A DNA stretch of 47,597 nucleotides from Campylobacterales bacterium (GTDB lineage: Bacteria > Campylobacterota > Campylobacteria > Campylobacterales > Sulfurimonadaceae), in NCBI GenBank assembly GCA_014859655.1, contig JACUTT010000013.1:1-47597 (forward strand), read 5' to 3'. The notes below the pieces were generated by a model, which did no database searches, was not told the DNA's origin, and saw only the letters and a list, made by a program, of their open reading frames with translations. Of the stretch, positions 16,735 to 25,501 are shown piece by piece. The translations under genes and the position numbers were made by a program. Numbering within the stretch: the stretch's first letter is position 1; every line of letters begins with the position of its first letter.

Positions 16735-16897
16735 GCAATTGTAAATAATATTTTTAAACAAAAATAATTGTTTTATATAATTAAAAACTATACCTTAGGT
16801 AACACCGGCTTTATAATTCATACTTTCGCTCTGCACGTTTACCAATTCTTGACCATATTGCCATATACTTAAGAGATTTTTAGATAAACTCCATGCT

Positions 16898-17575
16898 ATG
16901 ATTATTTATGGAAAACAACCGGTATATTACCTAATTGACAAACATCCTCAGAAGATAAAGACACTCTTTGTCTCCAAGGAACTGGATAAAAAAGAGTATT
17001 CGCGATTGATGCGAATGGATTTTGAGCTCAAACGCATTCCTGCCGAGGCAGCGCAGGTGATGAGCAAGACGGGCAACCACCAGGGCTTTTTGGCCGAGGT
17101 GGAAGAGCTGGAGTTGTATGAGTTAAAAGACCTGCACAGAGCCAAGTTCGTTCTTGTCTTAGCCGGCATAACGGACGTGGGGAACATGGGTGCGATCATC
17201 AGGTCTGCCTATGCGCTTGGCGTAGACGCCGTTATTATCAGCGGAATTAAGCAGTTCTCAGCTGACAATATCATACGAAGCAGCGCAGGAGCAGCCTACG
17301 ATATGGCTCTGATCCATGTGCCTAATCTATATGATGTGATGAACGAGCTTAAGCTTGGCGGATTTACCCTCTACGGTGCCGTTTCGAACGGAGATGACAT
17401 CCGAGAGACACAATGTGAGGGCAAGAGAGCGTTGATCATGGGAAATGAAGCCGAAGGTATCCCGACGCGCGCCCTGGCAAAATTGGACAAAAAAGTCTCT
17501 ATAAAAATGGAAAATGAGTTTGATTCACTCAACGTAAGCGTAGCCGCAGCGATATTGATGGACAGAATGAGATAA
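16898..17575 (+). CDS. rlmB: TrmH/RlmB-family 2'-O-methyltransferase
   Basis: 225 residues. SPOUT RNA ribose methyltransferase, probably the G2251 enzyme of 23S rRNA. An N-terminal substrate-binding domain (IIYGKQPVYYLI...GNHQGFLAEV) is followed by the knot domain with LAGITDVGNMGAIIRSAYAL, IMGNEAEGIP and IKMENEFDSLNVSVAAAILM, the three classic SpoU motifs (usual GxE and SLNVSxA). The target position is by family only. The intergenic stretch 16735-16897 is AT-rich and probably promoter-bearing. Confidence 0.85.
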   Translation: MIIYGKQPVYYLIDKHPQKIKTLFVSKELDKKEYSRLMRMDFELKRIPAEAAQVMSKTGNHQGFLAEVEELELYELKDLHRAKFVLVLAGITDVGNMGAIIRSAYALGVDAVIISGIKQFSADNIIRSSAGAAYDMALIHVPNLYDVMNELKLGGFTLYGAVSNGDDIRETQCEGKRALIMGNEAEGIPTRALAKLDKKVSIKMENEFDSLNVSVAAAILMDRMR

Positions 17576-17585
17576 GGAAAGAAGA

Positions 17586-18389
17586 ATGACGGGCCTAGAA
17601 AAACTTCGTGAAATAGGTGTAGAGAAGATCCATGATCAGACGCACATCGCAAGAAAATTTGTAGAAGATATTTTAAACGAAAAGTATTTTTCTATGAACA
17701 AGATCCAATTTGCAGGTTTTATTTCGATTATAGAGCGTGATTACAACATGGATCTGCATGAGTTGGTTGAAGCTTACAATGCCCGTTTGAAGAAAGAAAA
17801 TGCTGAGAATGAGGAGCCTTTTGTCGTCAGTGCGCAAGAGAGTGAGAAGCAGGAGAAGAAAAAAGGGATCTATATAATAGCTGCCTTGGCAGCTGCCGCT
17901 ATTCTTTTGGCTGTTCTTGCTCTTAACAGTTCAGTCGATGATGAGCCGTTTCAAGCGCCTGTACTCAAAATCGAGAGTGAAGTGACAGAGAGCGAGCTTA
18001 ACAACTCCACAATTGAAGAAGCAAAAACAAATCTAACACAACTAAGCAATGGATCTAATGTGATTGAGGTAGAAGAGCTCAATACCACAGTAGAACCCCT
18101 TCTGCAAATAAGCAAATTTGAAATTTTTCCGCAAAACAATTTATGGATCGGGATAATAGACCTTGAGACATTTTCGCGCACTCAAAAACTGAGCTCCTCT
18201 CCTTTAGAACTTGCCGCTGATAAAGAGTGGCTCCTGGTCATGGGACACGGATTTGTACATTTTAATGTCAACGGAGAAGAGATGCAATTCAAAGATGCGA
18301 AGAAAGCCTGGTTTGCCTATGAAAATGGAAAATTAACGAAGCTCAGTCGAGACGAATTCAAAGAGAAAAACAAAGGTAAAGCTTGGTAA
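17586..18389 (+). CDS. Bitopic membrane protein, RodZ-like layout
   Basis: 267 residues. The first 80 are helical and polar and may fold as a helix-turn-helix-like bundle (VGVEKIHDQTHIARK-like start, then FAGFISIIERDYNMDLHELVEAY). Residues about 92-112 form one membrane helix (IYIIAALAAAAILLAVLAL). The outer part has a Thr/Glu-rich linker and an 80-residue C-terminal domain (IFPQNNLWIGIIDLETFSRT onward). This order matches RodZ, but the sequence is not close enough to claim it. It is cotranscribed with the secreted protein that follows (7-base overlap), and the pair occupies the place of a membrane and a periplasmic protein in Campylobacter as I remember it. Function unknown. Confidence 0.6.
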   Translation: MTGLEKLREIGVEKIHDQTHIARKFVEDILNEKYFSMNKIQFAGFISIIERDYNMDLHELVEAYNARLKKENAENEEPFVVSAQESEKQEKKKGIYIIAALAAAAILLAVLALNSSVDDEPFQAPVLKIESEVTESELNNSTIEEAKTNLTQLSNGSNVIEVEELNTTVEPLLQISKFEIFPQNNLWIGIIDLETFSRTQKLSSSPLELAADKEWLLVMGHGFVHFNVNGEEMQFKDAKKAWFAYENGKLTKLSRDEFKEKNKGKAW

Positions 18390-19255
18390 AAATACTCTGT
18401 TCTCTCCTTCTTGTTTGCCTCTTTACACTTCACGCGGAACCCTTTGCATTGGAAACGACACCGCAAAACAGTGAGGCTGAAAAGAAAGAGCTTCTTTTAG
18501 AGAAGATCAAGGCATTGATCGGAGAAAATGCGTATGCACGCCATAGCAAGTTTATAGGGATTATTTTTGCCGACAAAGATGAGTTTTATACCAATAAACG
18601 CGTGGATGTTGCCAAGGTGATCTTGATGCTCAAGGATAACGGCCTGCTTGACCTCTTCTTTAAAAAACCAAAAGAGATGCACCTGACATTCCAGTCCAGC
18701 GGTTATCCTCTTTTCTTTGTCAAGATTATGAGCGACACGCTTCAATCCATGGGGTATTACCGCTTTATAACCGACTGGTCAAAACAGGACGAGAGCGGAT
18801 TTTTCTGGACGATCCGTCTGACGGGCGAGTATGCGATCGATCCGGTTCTACTGAAAAATGCCCTGCAAAAACGCGGATGTGACATCGTAGATATCAACAG
18901 AAACAGCCAGACAGACTGGTCCTATCACATCGATATGAAAAATGCCTATCTGATGCTTGATGAGCTTCTTCCGGAGACGCAAAAAGTGCTTAAAAAGTCA
19001 CTTTATGAACATTGGCTCGATGCCAGGTCCGCAAAATCACTGACTATATGGAGTTTGAAAGGAAATAATTGGTATCCTTATATCTCAATTTATGACAGAG
19101 AACTCCATCTATTAAAAGTTTATAAGCGCGATAGAAAGACCTATAAAATAAAGCTGGAACTCCCTGAAGACACGGCCTATCTGAAAATAGCCGATCTTTA
19201 CAGTTTGAAAAATATCAAAGAAGGATTGCGGGTAGAGGCCAACGGGGTCAAGTAA
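18383..19255 (+). CDS. Secreted periplasmic protein of unknown function
   Basis: 290 residues. TTG start at 18383, then a short signal peptide (VKILCSLLLVCLFTLHA, probable cleavage after HA). The mature part is mixed alpha/beta with several aromatic residues and no domain I recognise; WSKQDESGFFWTIRLTGEY and DIDRN-like segments stand out. The start overlaps the stop of the RodZ-like gene, so the two are coupled and may act together at the membrane. No catalytic motif is seen. Confidence 0.6.
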   Translation: MVKILCSLLLVCLFTLHAEPFALETTPQNSEAEKKELLLEKIKALIGENAYARHSKFIGIIFADKDEFYTNKRVDVAKVILMLKDNGLLDLFFKKPKEMHLTFQSSGYPLFFVKIMSDTLQSMGYYRFITDWSKQDESGFFWTIRLTGEYAIDPVLLKNALQKRGCDIVDINRNSQTDWSYHIDMKNAYLMLDELLPETQKVLKKSLYEHWLDARSAKSLTIWSLKGNNWYPYISIYDRELHLLKVYKRDRKTYKIKLELPEDTAYLKIADLYSLKNIKEGLRVEANGVK

Positions 19256-19276
19256 CCGCTTTTAAAGAAGGTAAAA

Positions 19277-20494
19277 ATGTTTGACGAGATAGAGTTTGAT
19301 CGTATTAAGAGATTGCCAAAATACGTATTCGCAGAAGTGAACGAACTGAAGATGCAGGAGCGCCGCGCAGGTGCGGATGTGATTGACTTTTCTATGGGTA
19401 ACCCGGACGGGGACACGCCAGAGCATATCCGTGAAAAACTGCTGGAGTCAGCCCAAAAGACAAAGACGCACGGGTATTCAAACTCAAAAGGGATCATCAA
19501 GCTCCGCGAGGCGATTTGTGACTGGTACAAGCGCCGATACGGCGTGGATCTTGATCCTGAAACCGAAGCTGTCGCGACGATGGGTTCAAAAGAGGGCTAT
19601 GCCCACCTGGCGTACGCGATCACAAATCCCGGTGATGTCACCGTTGTGCCTGATCCTACCTATCCTATCCACTCCTATGCCTTTATTCTGGCGGGCGGAA
19701 ATGTCGTCAAATTCGGCATAGAGTTTGACGAAGATTACCGCGTCGATGAAGAGAAGTTTTTTGAGGACTTGGTCCGTGTCTTCAAGGAGAGTTCACCGCG
19801 TCCCAAGTACGTTCTCGTGAACTTCCCGCACAACCCGTCAACAGCGACGGTTACGCCTGACTTTTATGTGCGTCTGGTCGCCTTGGCTAAAAAAGAGCGT
19901 TTTTACATCATCTCTGACATCGCATACGGCGACATCACCTTCAGAGGCTACGTGACGCCTTCTATCATGTCGGTTCCGGGAGCAAAAGATGTAGCCGTCG
20001 AGTCCTTCACCCTCTCGAAGTCATACAATATGGCGGGCTGGCGCGTAGGTTTCTTCGTGGGAAACAAAAAACTGATCGGTGCGCTTCAGAAGATCAAATC
20101 CTGGCTGGATTACGGTATGTTTACACCTATCCAGGTCGCGGCTACTGTTGCACTTAATGGGGACCAGGCCTGTGTCAAGGAGATCGTACATAAGTACGAG
20201 ACGCGTCAGGATATCTTGCTAGAAGCCTTCAGTAGAGCAGGCTGGCCTATCCGCAAGAACGAGTCGACGATGTTTGTCTGGGCAAAAATACCTGAACGCG
20301 CAGCGCATCTCGGCTCCTTGGAATTTTCAAAACGCCTTCTTGTCGAAGCCCAGGTCGCGGTAGCACCGGGAATCGGTTTTGGCGAGTATGGCGAAGGGTA
20401 TGTCCGTATCGCACTCATCGAAAACGAGAACAGAATCCGCCAGGCAGCAAAAAATATCAAAACATTTTTAAAACAGTTCGAGGACAACAAATAA
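19277..20494 (+). CDS. PLP-dependent class I/II aminotransferase
   Basis: 405 residues, fold-type I. Likely an alanine- or aspartate-type transaminase for amino acid synthesis, close to AlaA/AlaC or methionine-pathway enzymes. Visible parts: DFSMGNPDGDTP (substrate arm), HGYSNSKGIIKLREAI, NFPHNPSTATV, SDIAYGDI (the Asp that contacts the PLP ring nitrogen), and SFTLSKSYNMAGWRVGFF with the Schiff-base lysine. It starts 21 bases after the secreted protein and ends on the hom ATG, so a role together with homoserine dehydrogenase in the aspartate family is plausible but unproven. Confidence 0.85.
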   Translation: MFDEIEFDRIKRLPKYVFAEVNELKMQERRAGADVIDFSMGNPDGDTPEHIREKLLESAQKTKTHGYSNSKGIIKLREAICDWYKRRYGVDLDPETEAVATMGSKEGYAHLAYAITNPGDVTVVPDPTYPIHSYAFILAGGNVVKFGIEFDEDYRVDEEKFFEDLVRVFKESSPRPKYVLVNFPHNPSTATVTPDFYVRLVALAKKERFYIISDIAYGDITFRGYVTPSIMSVPGAKDVAVESFTLSKSYNMAGWRVGFFVGNKKLIGALQKIKSWLDYGMFTPIQVAATVALNGDQACVKEIVHKYETRQDILLEAFSRAGWPIRKNESTMFVWAKIPERAAHLGSLEFSKRLLVEAQVAVAPGIGFGEYGEGYVRIALIENENRIRQAAKNIKTFLKQFEDNK

Positions 20495-21756
20495 TGATAA
20501 AAGTCGGTGTGATCGGCGTCGGAACGGTCGGCGCTTCTGTTATCAAGATCCTGCACGACAACGCAGAAATGATCTCGGCGCGTGCAGGAACGCAGATACG
20601 CGTGACCCGCGGCGTTGTCCGTGACCTGGGTAAAAAACGTGATTTCGATATCCCTTTGAGCGACAATCCTATGGACGTGATCAATGATCCTGATATCGAC
20701 ATCGTCGTCGAGCTGATGGGCGGGATAGAAGAGCCTTTTAAGATCGTAAAAGCGGCACTGGTTCAGGGCAAGGCGGTTGTCACTGCCAACAAGGCGATGT
20801 TGGCCTATCACCGCTATGAGCTCCAAGAACTTGCCGGAAATATCGCGTTTGAGTACGAGGCCTCGGTTGCCGGCGGTATTCCCATCATCAATGCGCTTCG
20901 TGACGGGCTTTCGGCAAACCATATCGAATCGATAAAAGGGATTATGAACGGTACCTGCAACTACATCCTGACGAAGATGATGGACGAGGGTGCGGATTTT
21001 GAACCGACCCTGAAAGAGGCGCAGGAGCTCGGCTACGCAGAAGCCGATCCGGCCTTCGACATCGGCGGATTTGACGCAGCACACAAGCTGCTTATCCTGG
21101 CTTCTATCGCTTATGATATTGATGCCAAGCCCGAAGATATCTTGATCGAGGGAATTGAACATGTCACCCAGGACGATATCTCTTTTGCCAAAGAGTTCGG
21201 CTATGTGATCAAACTACTCACCATCGCCAAAAAAACAGGCGACGAAGTCGAGCTCCGTGTCCATGCTGCTCTGGTCAAGAAGACAGAGATGATCGCCAAG
21301 ATCGACGGCGTGATGAACGGCGTCTCCGTGATCGGCGATATGGTTGGCGAAACCCTCTATTACGGTCCCGGTGCTGGCGGCGATGCGACGGCCTCGGCTG
21401 TGGTAGCCAATATCATCGACATCGCGCGCTCGGGCAAACGCTCGCCTATGCTCGGCTTTCAGACCTCTTTGGAAAAAGATCTGAAACTCAAGTCAAAAGA
21501 CGAGATCATCTCAAAATATTACCTCCGTATGGGTGTAGAAGACAAGCCTGGCGTGCTTTCGGCTGTGACAAAGATGTTTGCTGACCACAATATCTCGATC
21601 GAGACAATGCTGCAGCGTCCCTGTGCAAACGGCAATGCAAACCTTCTCTTCTCGACGCATGAAGCGGTAGAGAAAAACATCCAGGGCATCATCAAAGAGC
21701 TAAGTGCCGCCTCCTATACCAAATCCACTCCGACCATGATCCGTATCGAAGCCTAA
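20494..21756 (+). CDS. hom: Homoserine dehydrogenase
   Basis: 420 residues. Reduces aspartate semialdehyde to homoserine for threonine and methionine synthesis. Rossmann start GVIGVGTVGASVIKIL; NKAMLAYHRYEL; EYEASVAGGIPIINALRDGL with the catalytic region; MNGTCNYILTKM; FDIGGFDAAHKL. A C-terminal ACT domain (from about residue 345, RMGVEDKPGVLSAVTKMF) indicates allosteric feedback, usually by threonine. One-base overlap with the aminotransferase. Confidence 0.96.
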   Translation: MIKVGVIGVGTVGASVIKILHDNAEMISARAGTQIRVTRGVVRDLGKKRDFDIPLSDNPMDVINDPDIDIVVELMGGIEEPFKIVKAALVQGKAVVTANKAMLAYHRYELQELAGNIAFEYEASVAGGIPIINALRDGLSANHIESIKGIMNGTCNYILTKMMDEGADFEPTLKEAQELGYAEADPAFDIGGFDAAHKLLILASIAYDIDAKPEDILIEGIEHVTQDDISFAKEFGYVIKLLTIAKKTGDEVELRVHAALVKKTEMIAKIDGVMNGVSVIGDMVGETLYYGPGAGGDATASAVVANIIDIARSGKRSPMLGFQTSLEKDLKLKSKDEIISKYYLRMGVEDKPGVLSAVTKMFADHNISIETMLQRPCANGNANLLFSTHEAVEKNIQGIIKELSAASYTKSTPTMIRIEA

Positions 21757-21922
21757 AGGTTTCTAGCGGACAGCCTAAGATCCTCTTCATCTGTCAACCA
21801 CACAATTTTCTATCACCATAGCTACGGCTATGATTCAAGAAAAGTTCTGCACAATCTCATCTCTCTTTTTCCCTCTGAAGGCAGTTGGGGTTTTTAGAGG
21901 TGCCCTTGAAGCCTAGCGGTAG

Positions 21923-22507
21923 ACTTATTGCATCATCGACACGGTTTCGGAATTTGCTATAGCAAGCGACTGTATCGACCAGTTCAGATACGACATTGTT
22001 CTGCTTGAGCGCAATCTTAACGGCAAAGATATCGGCATGGAGCTTATTTCGAAGATAAAGAGCAAGACTCTTGCAACGGGCATTGTTATTATCAGCGCCT
22101 ATGACGGCTTCACGGACAAGATCTTCGGGCTCGATCTGGGCGCAGATGATTATCTCGACAAACCGTTCAACAACGAAGAGCTAAGGGCGCGGATCTCCGC
22201 TCTGGGCAGACGACACGGTACTCTGCCCAAGGTAAGCATAGAAGGGCTGGAGTGCGATACCCTCTGTAAAACACTCCGTTACGGCACACAAGAACTTCCT
22301 TTAAGTAAAAAAGAGTCAGAGCTTTTCTTCTACCTGCTTAAGAAACGCGGACATATCGTCTCCAAAGAGGAGTTGCTTGACGCGCTCTATCTCAATCCCT
22401 GGAACATCTCCTGCAATACCCCCGACGTTACAATTGGAAATGTACGCAAAAAGCTCCCCATTAGCATTATCAAGACGATCAAAACACGCGGCTACATCAT
22501 CGACTGA
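21923..22507 (+). pseudogene. Truncated OmpR-type response regulator, phospho-Asp replaced by Glu
   Basis: The C-terminal half is a good winged-helix DNA-binding domain (LPLSKKESELFFYLLKKRG, then VTIGNVRKKL and IKTRGYIID). The receiver is recognisable from IDTVSEFAIAS through YDIVLLERNL to VIISAYDGFTDKI and LGADDYLDKPF, but its first strand with the acidic pair is missing. An in-frame stop lies at 21920-21922, and the first ATG is at 22037, inside the receiver. The acceptor position, normally Asp, is Glu (codon 22007-22009). If translated from 22037 it would give a 156-residue protein with a partial receiver. The 21757-21922 region holds no convincing N-terminus in any frame. No histidine kinase gene is nearby. 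Confidence 0.7.
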
Positions 22508-22652
22508 GCCACTTATCGGAAGGGTGTTTTTTAATCTGTTCTTACGGCTTAGAGTTTATTTAATGATTTAAGAGCCTAAGGGAATTGTTTTTTATTTAAG
22601 AGAGACAAGAGTACTATTGCAAACATTTAAATTCTAAACTTCAAGGTTTTTC

Positions 22653-24710
22653 GTGGAATATATCGATACGGTTTGTACATATTGTGGGGTAGGGTGTGAC
22701 ATCGTAGGGCATGTCGAGGATAACAAGATCCAAAAGATAACCGCAGCAAAAGACGGTTATGTCTCCCAGGGAAAACTCTGCATCAAAGGGAAGCTGGGCT
22801 TTGACTTCGTTGAAAGCCCAAACCGTGTCAGAGCACCCCGCATACGCAAAAGCTTTGTTGAAAAGAACAGGCATATTGTCTCTGCGTATGAAAGCCGATT
22901 CACAGATCTCGACGAGACCTGGTTTGAAACAGACCTCGAGACTGCCACCTCTATCTCTGCCGCAAAGATGAGCGAGATAAAAGAGAAGTATGGACGCCAC
23001 AGCCTCTGCTCCATAGGCGGCGCGCGGACCTCATGTGAGTCTGCCTTCTTGTTTCAAAAATATACCCGCCACACCCTCAATTCGCCGCACGTGGACAACT
23101 GCGCGCGTGTATGCCACTCGCCATCGCTAAAGGGGATGCGTACGACAATGGGTGAGGGCGCTGCGACAAACCCTTATGATGACATCTATCAGACGGAGTT
23201 TATGATCGTCATGGGCTCTAATACGACTGAGGCACACCCGATCGTGGCCAACCGCATCGTCGAAGCGGCGCAGCAGCATGACAATCTTGCCGTCATCGAT
23301 GTGCGCCAGATAAAGCTGGGCAAATTTGCCAAATATCAGGCCATTATCCCCCACGAGGCAAACCTGCTTGTGTTGAATATGATGGCCTATGTCATATTGA
23401 CCGAGGAGCTTTATAACGAGGCCTTTGTCGCTAGCCGTACGAAGTTTTTTGAAGAGTACCGCGAGAAGATCCTGAACGATCCTTACGCCAATCCGAAGTT
23501 CTTCGAGAGTGTTCCGGGGTACGAGGACCTTGTCAAACTTATCCCAAAAATAGCCCGTGAATATGCGCTGAAAAAGTCGATGATCTTCTGGGGTCTTGGC
23601 ATCACCGAGCACATTGACGGTTCCAAGGCAGTCATGGCCATCACCCACCTGGCCTTTTTGACGGGCAATGTCGGCAAGACGGGCGCAGGCCTGATGCCGC
23701 TTCGCGGGCAGAATAATGTGCAGGGTGCCTGTGATATGGGGATGCTTCCTTATTATGACCCTGATTATCAGACCCCCAAAGAGGTCGGCCTGATGACCCC
23801 GGAGCTGATTGATGAGATGATAGCAGGGCGTGTAAAGTCACTGCACAACATGGGCGAAGATATTACCCATATTCATCCCAACTTGAACAAGGTGAACAAG
23901 GGTATAGAAAATCTCGAGTTTATCCTTGTCCAGGAGGTCATGATGAACGACATCGCTTCAAAAGCAGATATCGTCATCGGGGTGCGCTCCGCGTATGAAA
24001 AGACAGGGGTCTATATAAATGCGATGCGCCGTCTGCACCTCTCTCAGCCTCTGGTCACATCCGATCTTCCCGATGACTGGGAAGTGATTCAGATGATCAA
24101 CAACAAGCTGGGCGGAAACTATGAGTACAAAGACTCCTCTGATGTATGGAACGAGGTGCGTGAGACGGCACACAGACGTTTCAGTGGGGCTTCTTATCAG
24201 AGACTGGAGCGCCACCGCAAACGCGGTCTGCAGTGGCCGGTCTACATCGAAGATACTCCGGTGCTTCACCTGCTTGACTTTAGAACGGATGACGGATTGG
24301 GACACTTCCATTACCATCAGTATGTTGAACGCGGCCAGATAGAGCAGCTTAAAAATGCCGTGAGCACTAAAGGCTTCCACCTGACAACGGGACGCGCGCT
24401 GCCGCACTATAACAACGCGGCGCAGACAAAAGAGAGCCCGAAACTGCTCAAAAAGCATGAAGAGGATATCCTTCTGGTCAGCATCGAAGATGAGGCAGAC
24501 TTTCCAAAAGGAAGGGTGATCTTGAAGACTGAACACGGGCAGACCGCTTCGCTGAAGGTCAAGTTCACCGACACAGTAAAACCCGGAACGCTTTTTACGA
24601 CCTTCCACCACAACAACTCGCAGATAAACTATATCTTTGGTGACAGACGTGATGACCTTATTCTCACGGCCGCATTCAAATCCATCGAGGTCGAGGTAGT
24701 CTCGGCCTAA
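22653..24710 (+). CDS. Formate dehydrogenase-like molybdopterin oxidoreductase (Cys form)
   Basis: 685 residues, close to cytoplasmic FdhF-type catalytic subunits. The N-terminal 4Fe-4S site uses Cys 8, 11, 15 (CTYCGVGC) and 43. The active-site segment is NCARVCHSPS, where Cys154 occupies the place of selenocysteine and is followed by His155, as in formate dehydrogenases. GSNTTEAHPI and GAGLMPLRGQNNVQGACDMG are cofactor-binding regions, and the C-terminal domain begins near GFHLTTGRALPHYN. No twin-arginine signal is present, so it is cytoplasmic. No iron-sulfur, membrane or diaphorase subunit is adjacent, so its electron partner is unknown. GTG start with AAGG upstream. It sits between the broken regulator and yraN. 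Formate as substrate is an inference; an assimilatory nitrate reductase is less likely given the CHS-type site. Confidence 0.8.
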   Translation: MEYIDTVCTYCGVGCDIVGHVEDNKIQKITAAKDGYVSQGKLCIKGKLGFDFVESPNRVRAPRIRKSFVEKNRHIVSAYESRFTDLDETWFETDLETATSISAAKMSEIKEKYGRHSLCSIGGARTSCESAFLFQKYTRHTLNSPHVDNCARVCHSPSLKGMRTTMGEGAATNPYDDIYQTEFMIVMGSNTTEAHPIVANRIVEAAQQHDNLAVIDVRQIKLGKFAKYQAIIPHEANLLVLNMMAYVILTEELYNEAFVASRTKFFEEYREKILNDPYANPKFFESVPGYEDLVKLIPKIAREYALKKSMIFWGLGITEHIDGSKAVMAITHLAFLTGNVGKTGAGLMPLRGQNNVQGACDMGMLPYYDPDYQTPKEVGLMTPELIDEMIAGRVKSLHNMGEDITHIHPNLNKVNKGIENLEFILVQEVMMNDIASKADIVIGVRSAYEKTGVYINAMRRLHLSQPLVTSDLPDDWEVIQMINNKLGGNYEYKDSSDVWNEVRETAHRRFSGASYQRLERHRKRGLQWPVYIEDTPVLHLLDFRTDDGLGHFHYHQYVERGQIEQLKNAVSTKGFHLTTGRALPHYNNAAQTKESPKLLKKHEEDILLVSIEDEADFPKGRVILKTEHGQTASLKVKFTDTVKPGTLFTTFHHNNSQINYIFGDRRDDLILTAAFKSIEVEVVSA

Positions 24711-24728
24711 GAGAAAAAGGAAGCTTCT

Positions 24729-25055
24729 ATGAGCCGAGCCAAAGGGGATCTTGCCGAAGAGAGAGCCTGCATCTACCTGCGTTCGCTAGGCTTTATGATC
24801 ATAGAGCGCAACTTTACCCTTCGCGGCGGAGAGATCGACATCATTGCACTCAAAGACGAAGTGCTTCATTTCATCGAGGTCAAAAGTGGCAGCTCTTATG
24901 ACCCACTCTACAATATCACCCCTACAAAACTCCGCCATATCGTCAACACCGCACACCGTTTTATGCAAAAGAAAAAGCTTGACCTGCTCTTTCAGATAGA
25001 CGCAGTAAGTGTCCAGAATGAGGAGTGCAGACTGCTTGAAAACATTACAATGTAG
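24729..25055 (+). CDS. yraN: YraN/UPF0102 family nuclease-fold protein
   Basis: 108 residues with the restriction-endonuclease-like fold of UPF0102: GDLAEERACIYLRSLGFMIIERN, then GGEIDIIALKDEVLHFIEVKS with the E-I-D and E-V-K core residues. Members are predicted nucleases linked to DNA processing, but no substrate is firmly established. It starts 18 bases after the molybdoenzyme with AAGGAAG upstream. In Campylobacter it lies directly next to hom, as I recall. Confidence 0.88.
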   Translation: MSRAKGDLAEERACIYLRSLGFMIIERNFTLRGGEIDIIALKDEVLHFIEVKSGSSYDPLYNITPTKLRHIVNTAHRFMQKKKLDLLFQIDAVSVQNEECRLLENITM

Positions 25056-25114
25056 CGCGAAGTATTCTAAAGAGGATAAAATTACTCCTAATTAAAATAG
25101 CAACTCCTGTAGTG

Positions 25115-25145
25115 TAAGACGTCTTAAAGAAATTGAGGGTATAAT
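25115..25145 (+). promoter_or_regulatory. trxA promoter with palindrome in the -35 region
   Basis: TATAAT at 25140-25145 lies about 33 bases before trxA. Fourteen bases upstream of it is the perfect 12-bp palindrome TAAGACGTCTTA (25115-25126), covering the usual -35 position. It could be an operator for a dimeric regulator. No regulator gene is adjacent. Confidence 0.5.
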
Positions 25146-25177
25146 ACTTTCAATAATTTTTAAAAAAGGACCATATA

Positions 25178-25498
25178 ATGGGAAAATACATCGAAGTTAC
25201 TGCCTCAAATATTGAAGAAACAATCAAAGAGGGTGTTGCCCTTGTTGACTTTTGGGCACCATGGTGTGGGCCGTGTCGTATGATCGCACCGGTTATTGAA
25301 GAGCTGGCAGAAGACTATGAGGGGAAGGCAAAGATCTGTAAGGTAAACACAGACGAAGAGCAAGATATCGCTATCAAATACGGTATCCGTTCTATCCCTA
25401 CGATCATCCTTTTCAAAGACGGTGAAGTTGTTGAGCAAATGGTAGGAGCTGCTTCCAAGCAGGCTTTTGAAGAAAAACTTAACGCTCTTTTAGCGTAA
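25178..25498 (+). CDS. trxA: Thioredoxin
   Basis: 106 residues. Cytoplasmic thiol-disulfide reductant with the active site FWAPWCGPCRM and the cis-proline segment IRSIPTIILF. AAAAAAGGA lies 6 bases before the ATG. Reduced by TrxB, encoded two genes downstream; also the likely electron donor for Bcp at 36536. Confidence 0.98.
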   Translation: MGKYIEVTASNIEETIKEGVALVDFWAPWCGPCRMIAPVIEELAEDYEGKAKICKVNTDEEQDIAIKYGIRSIPTIILFKDGEVVEQMVGAASKQAFEEKLNALLA

Positions 25499-25501
25499 TC
25501 C

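Noticed and set aside
21760-21922. N-terminus of the response regulator upstream of the stop
   Set aside because: KILFI-like codons occur near 21777, but stops in every frame and lack of receiver-like sequence give no continuous match. The CATAGC-TACG-GCTATG stem here is only a short hairpin.
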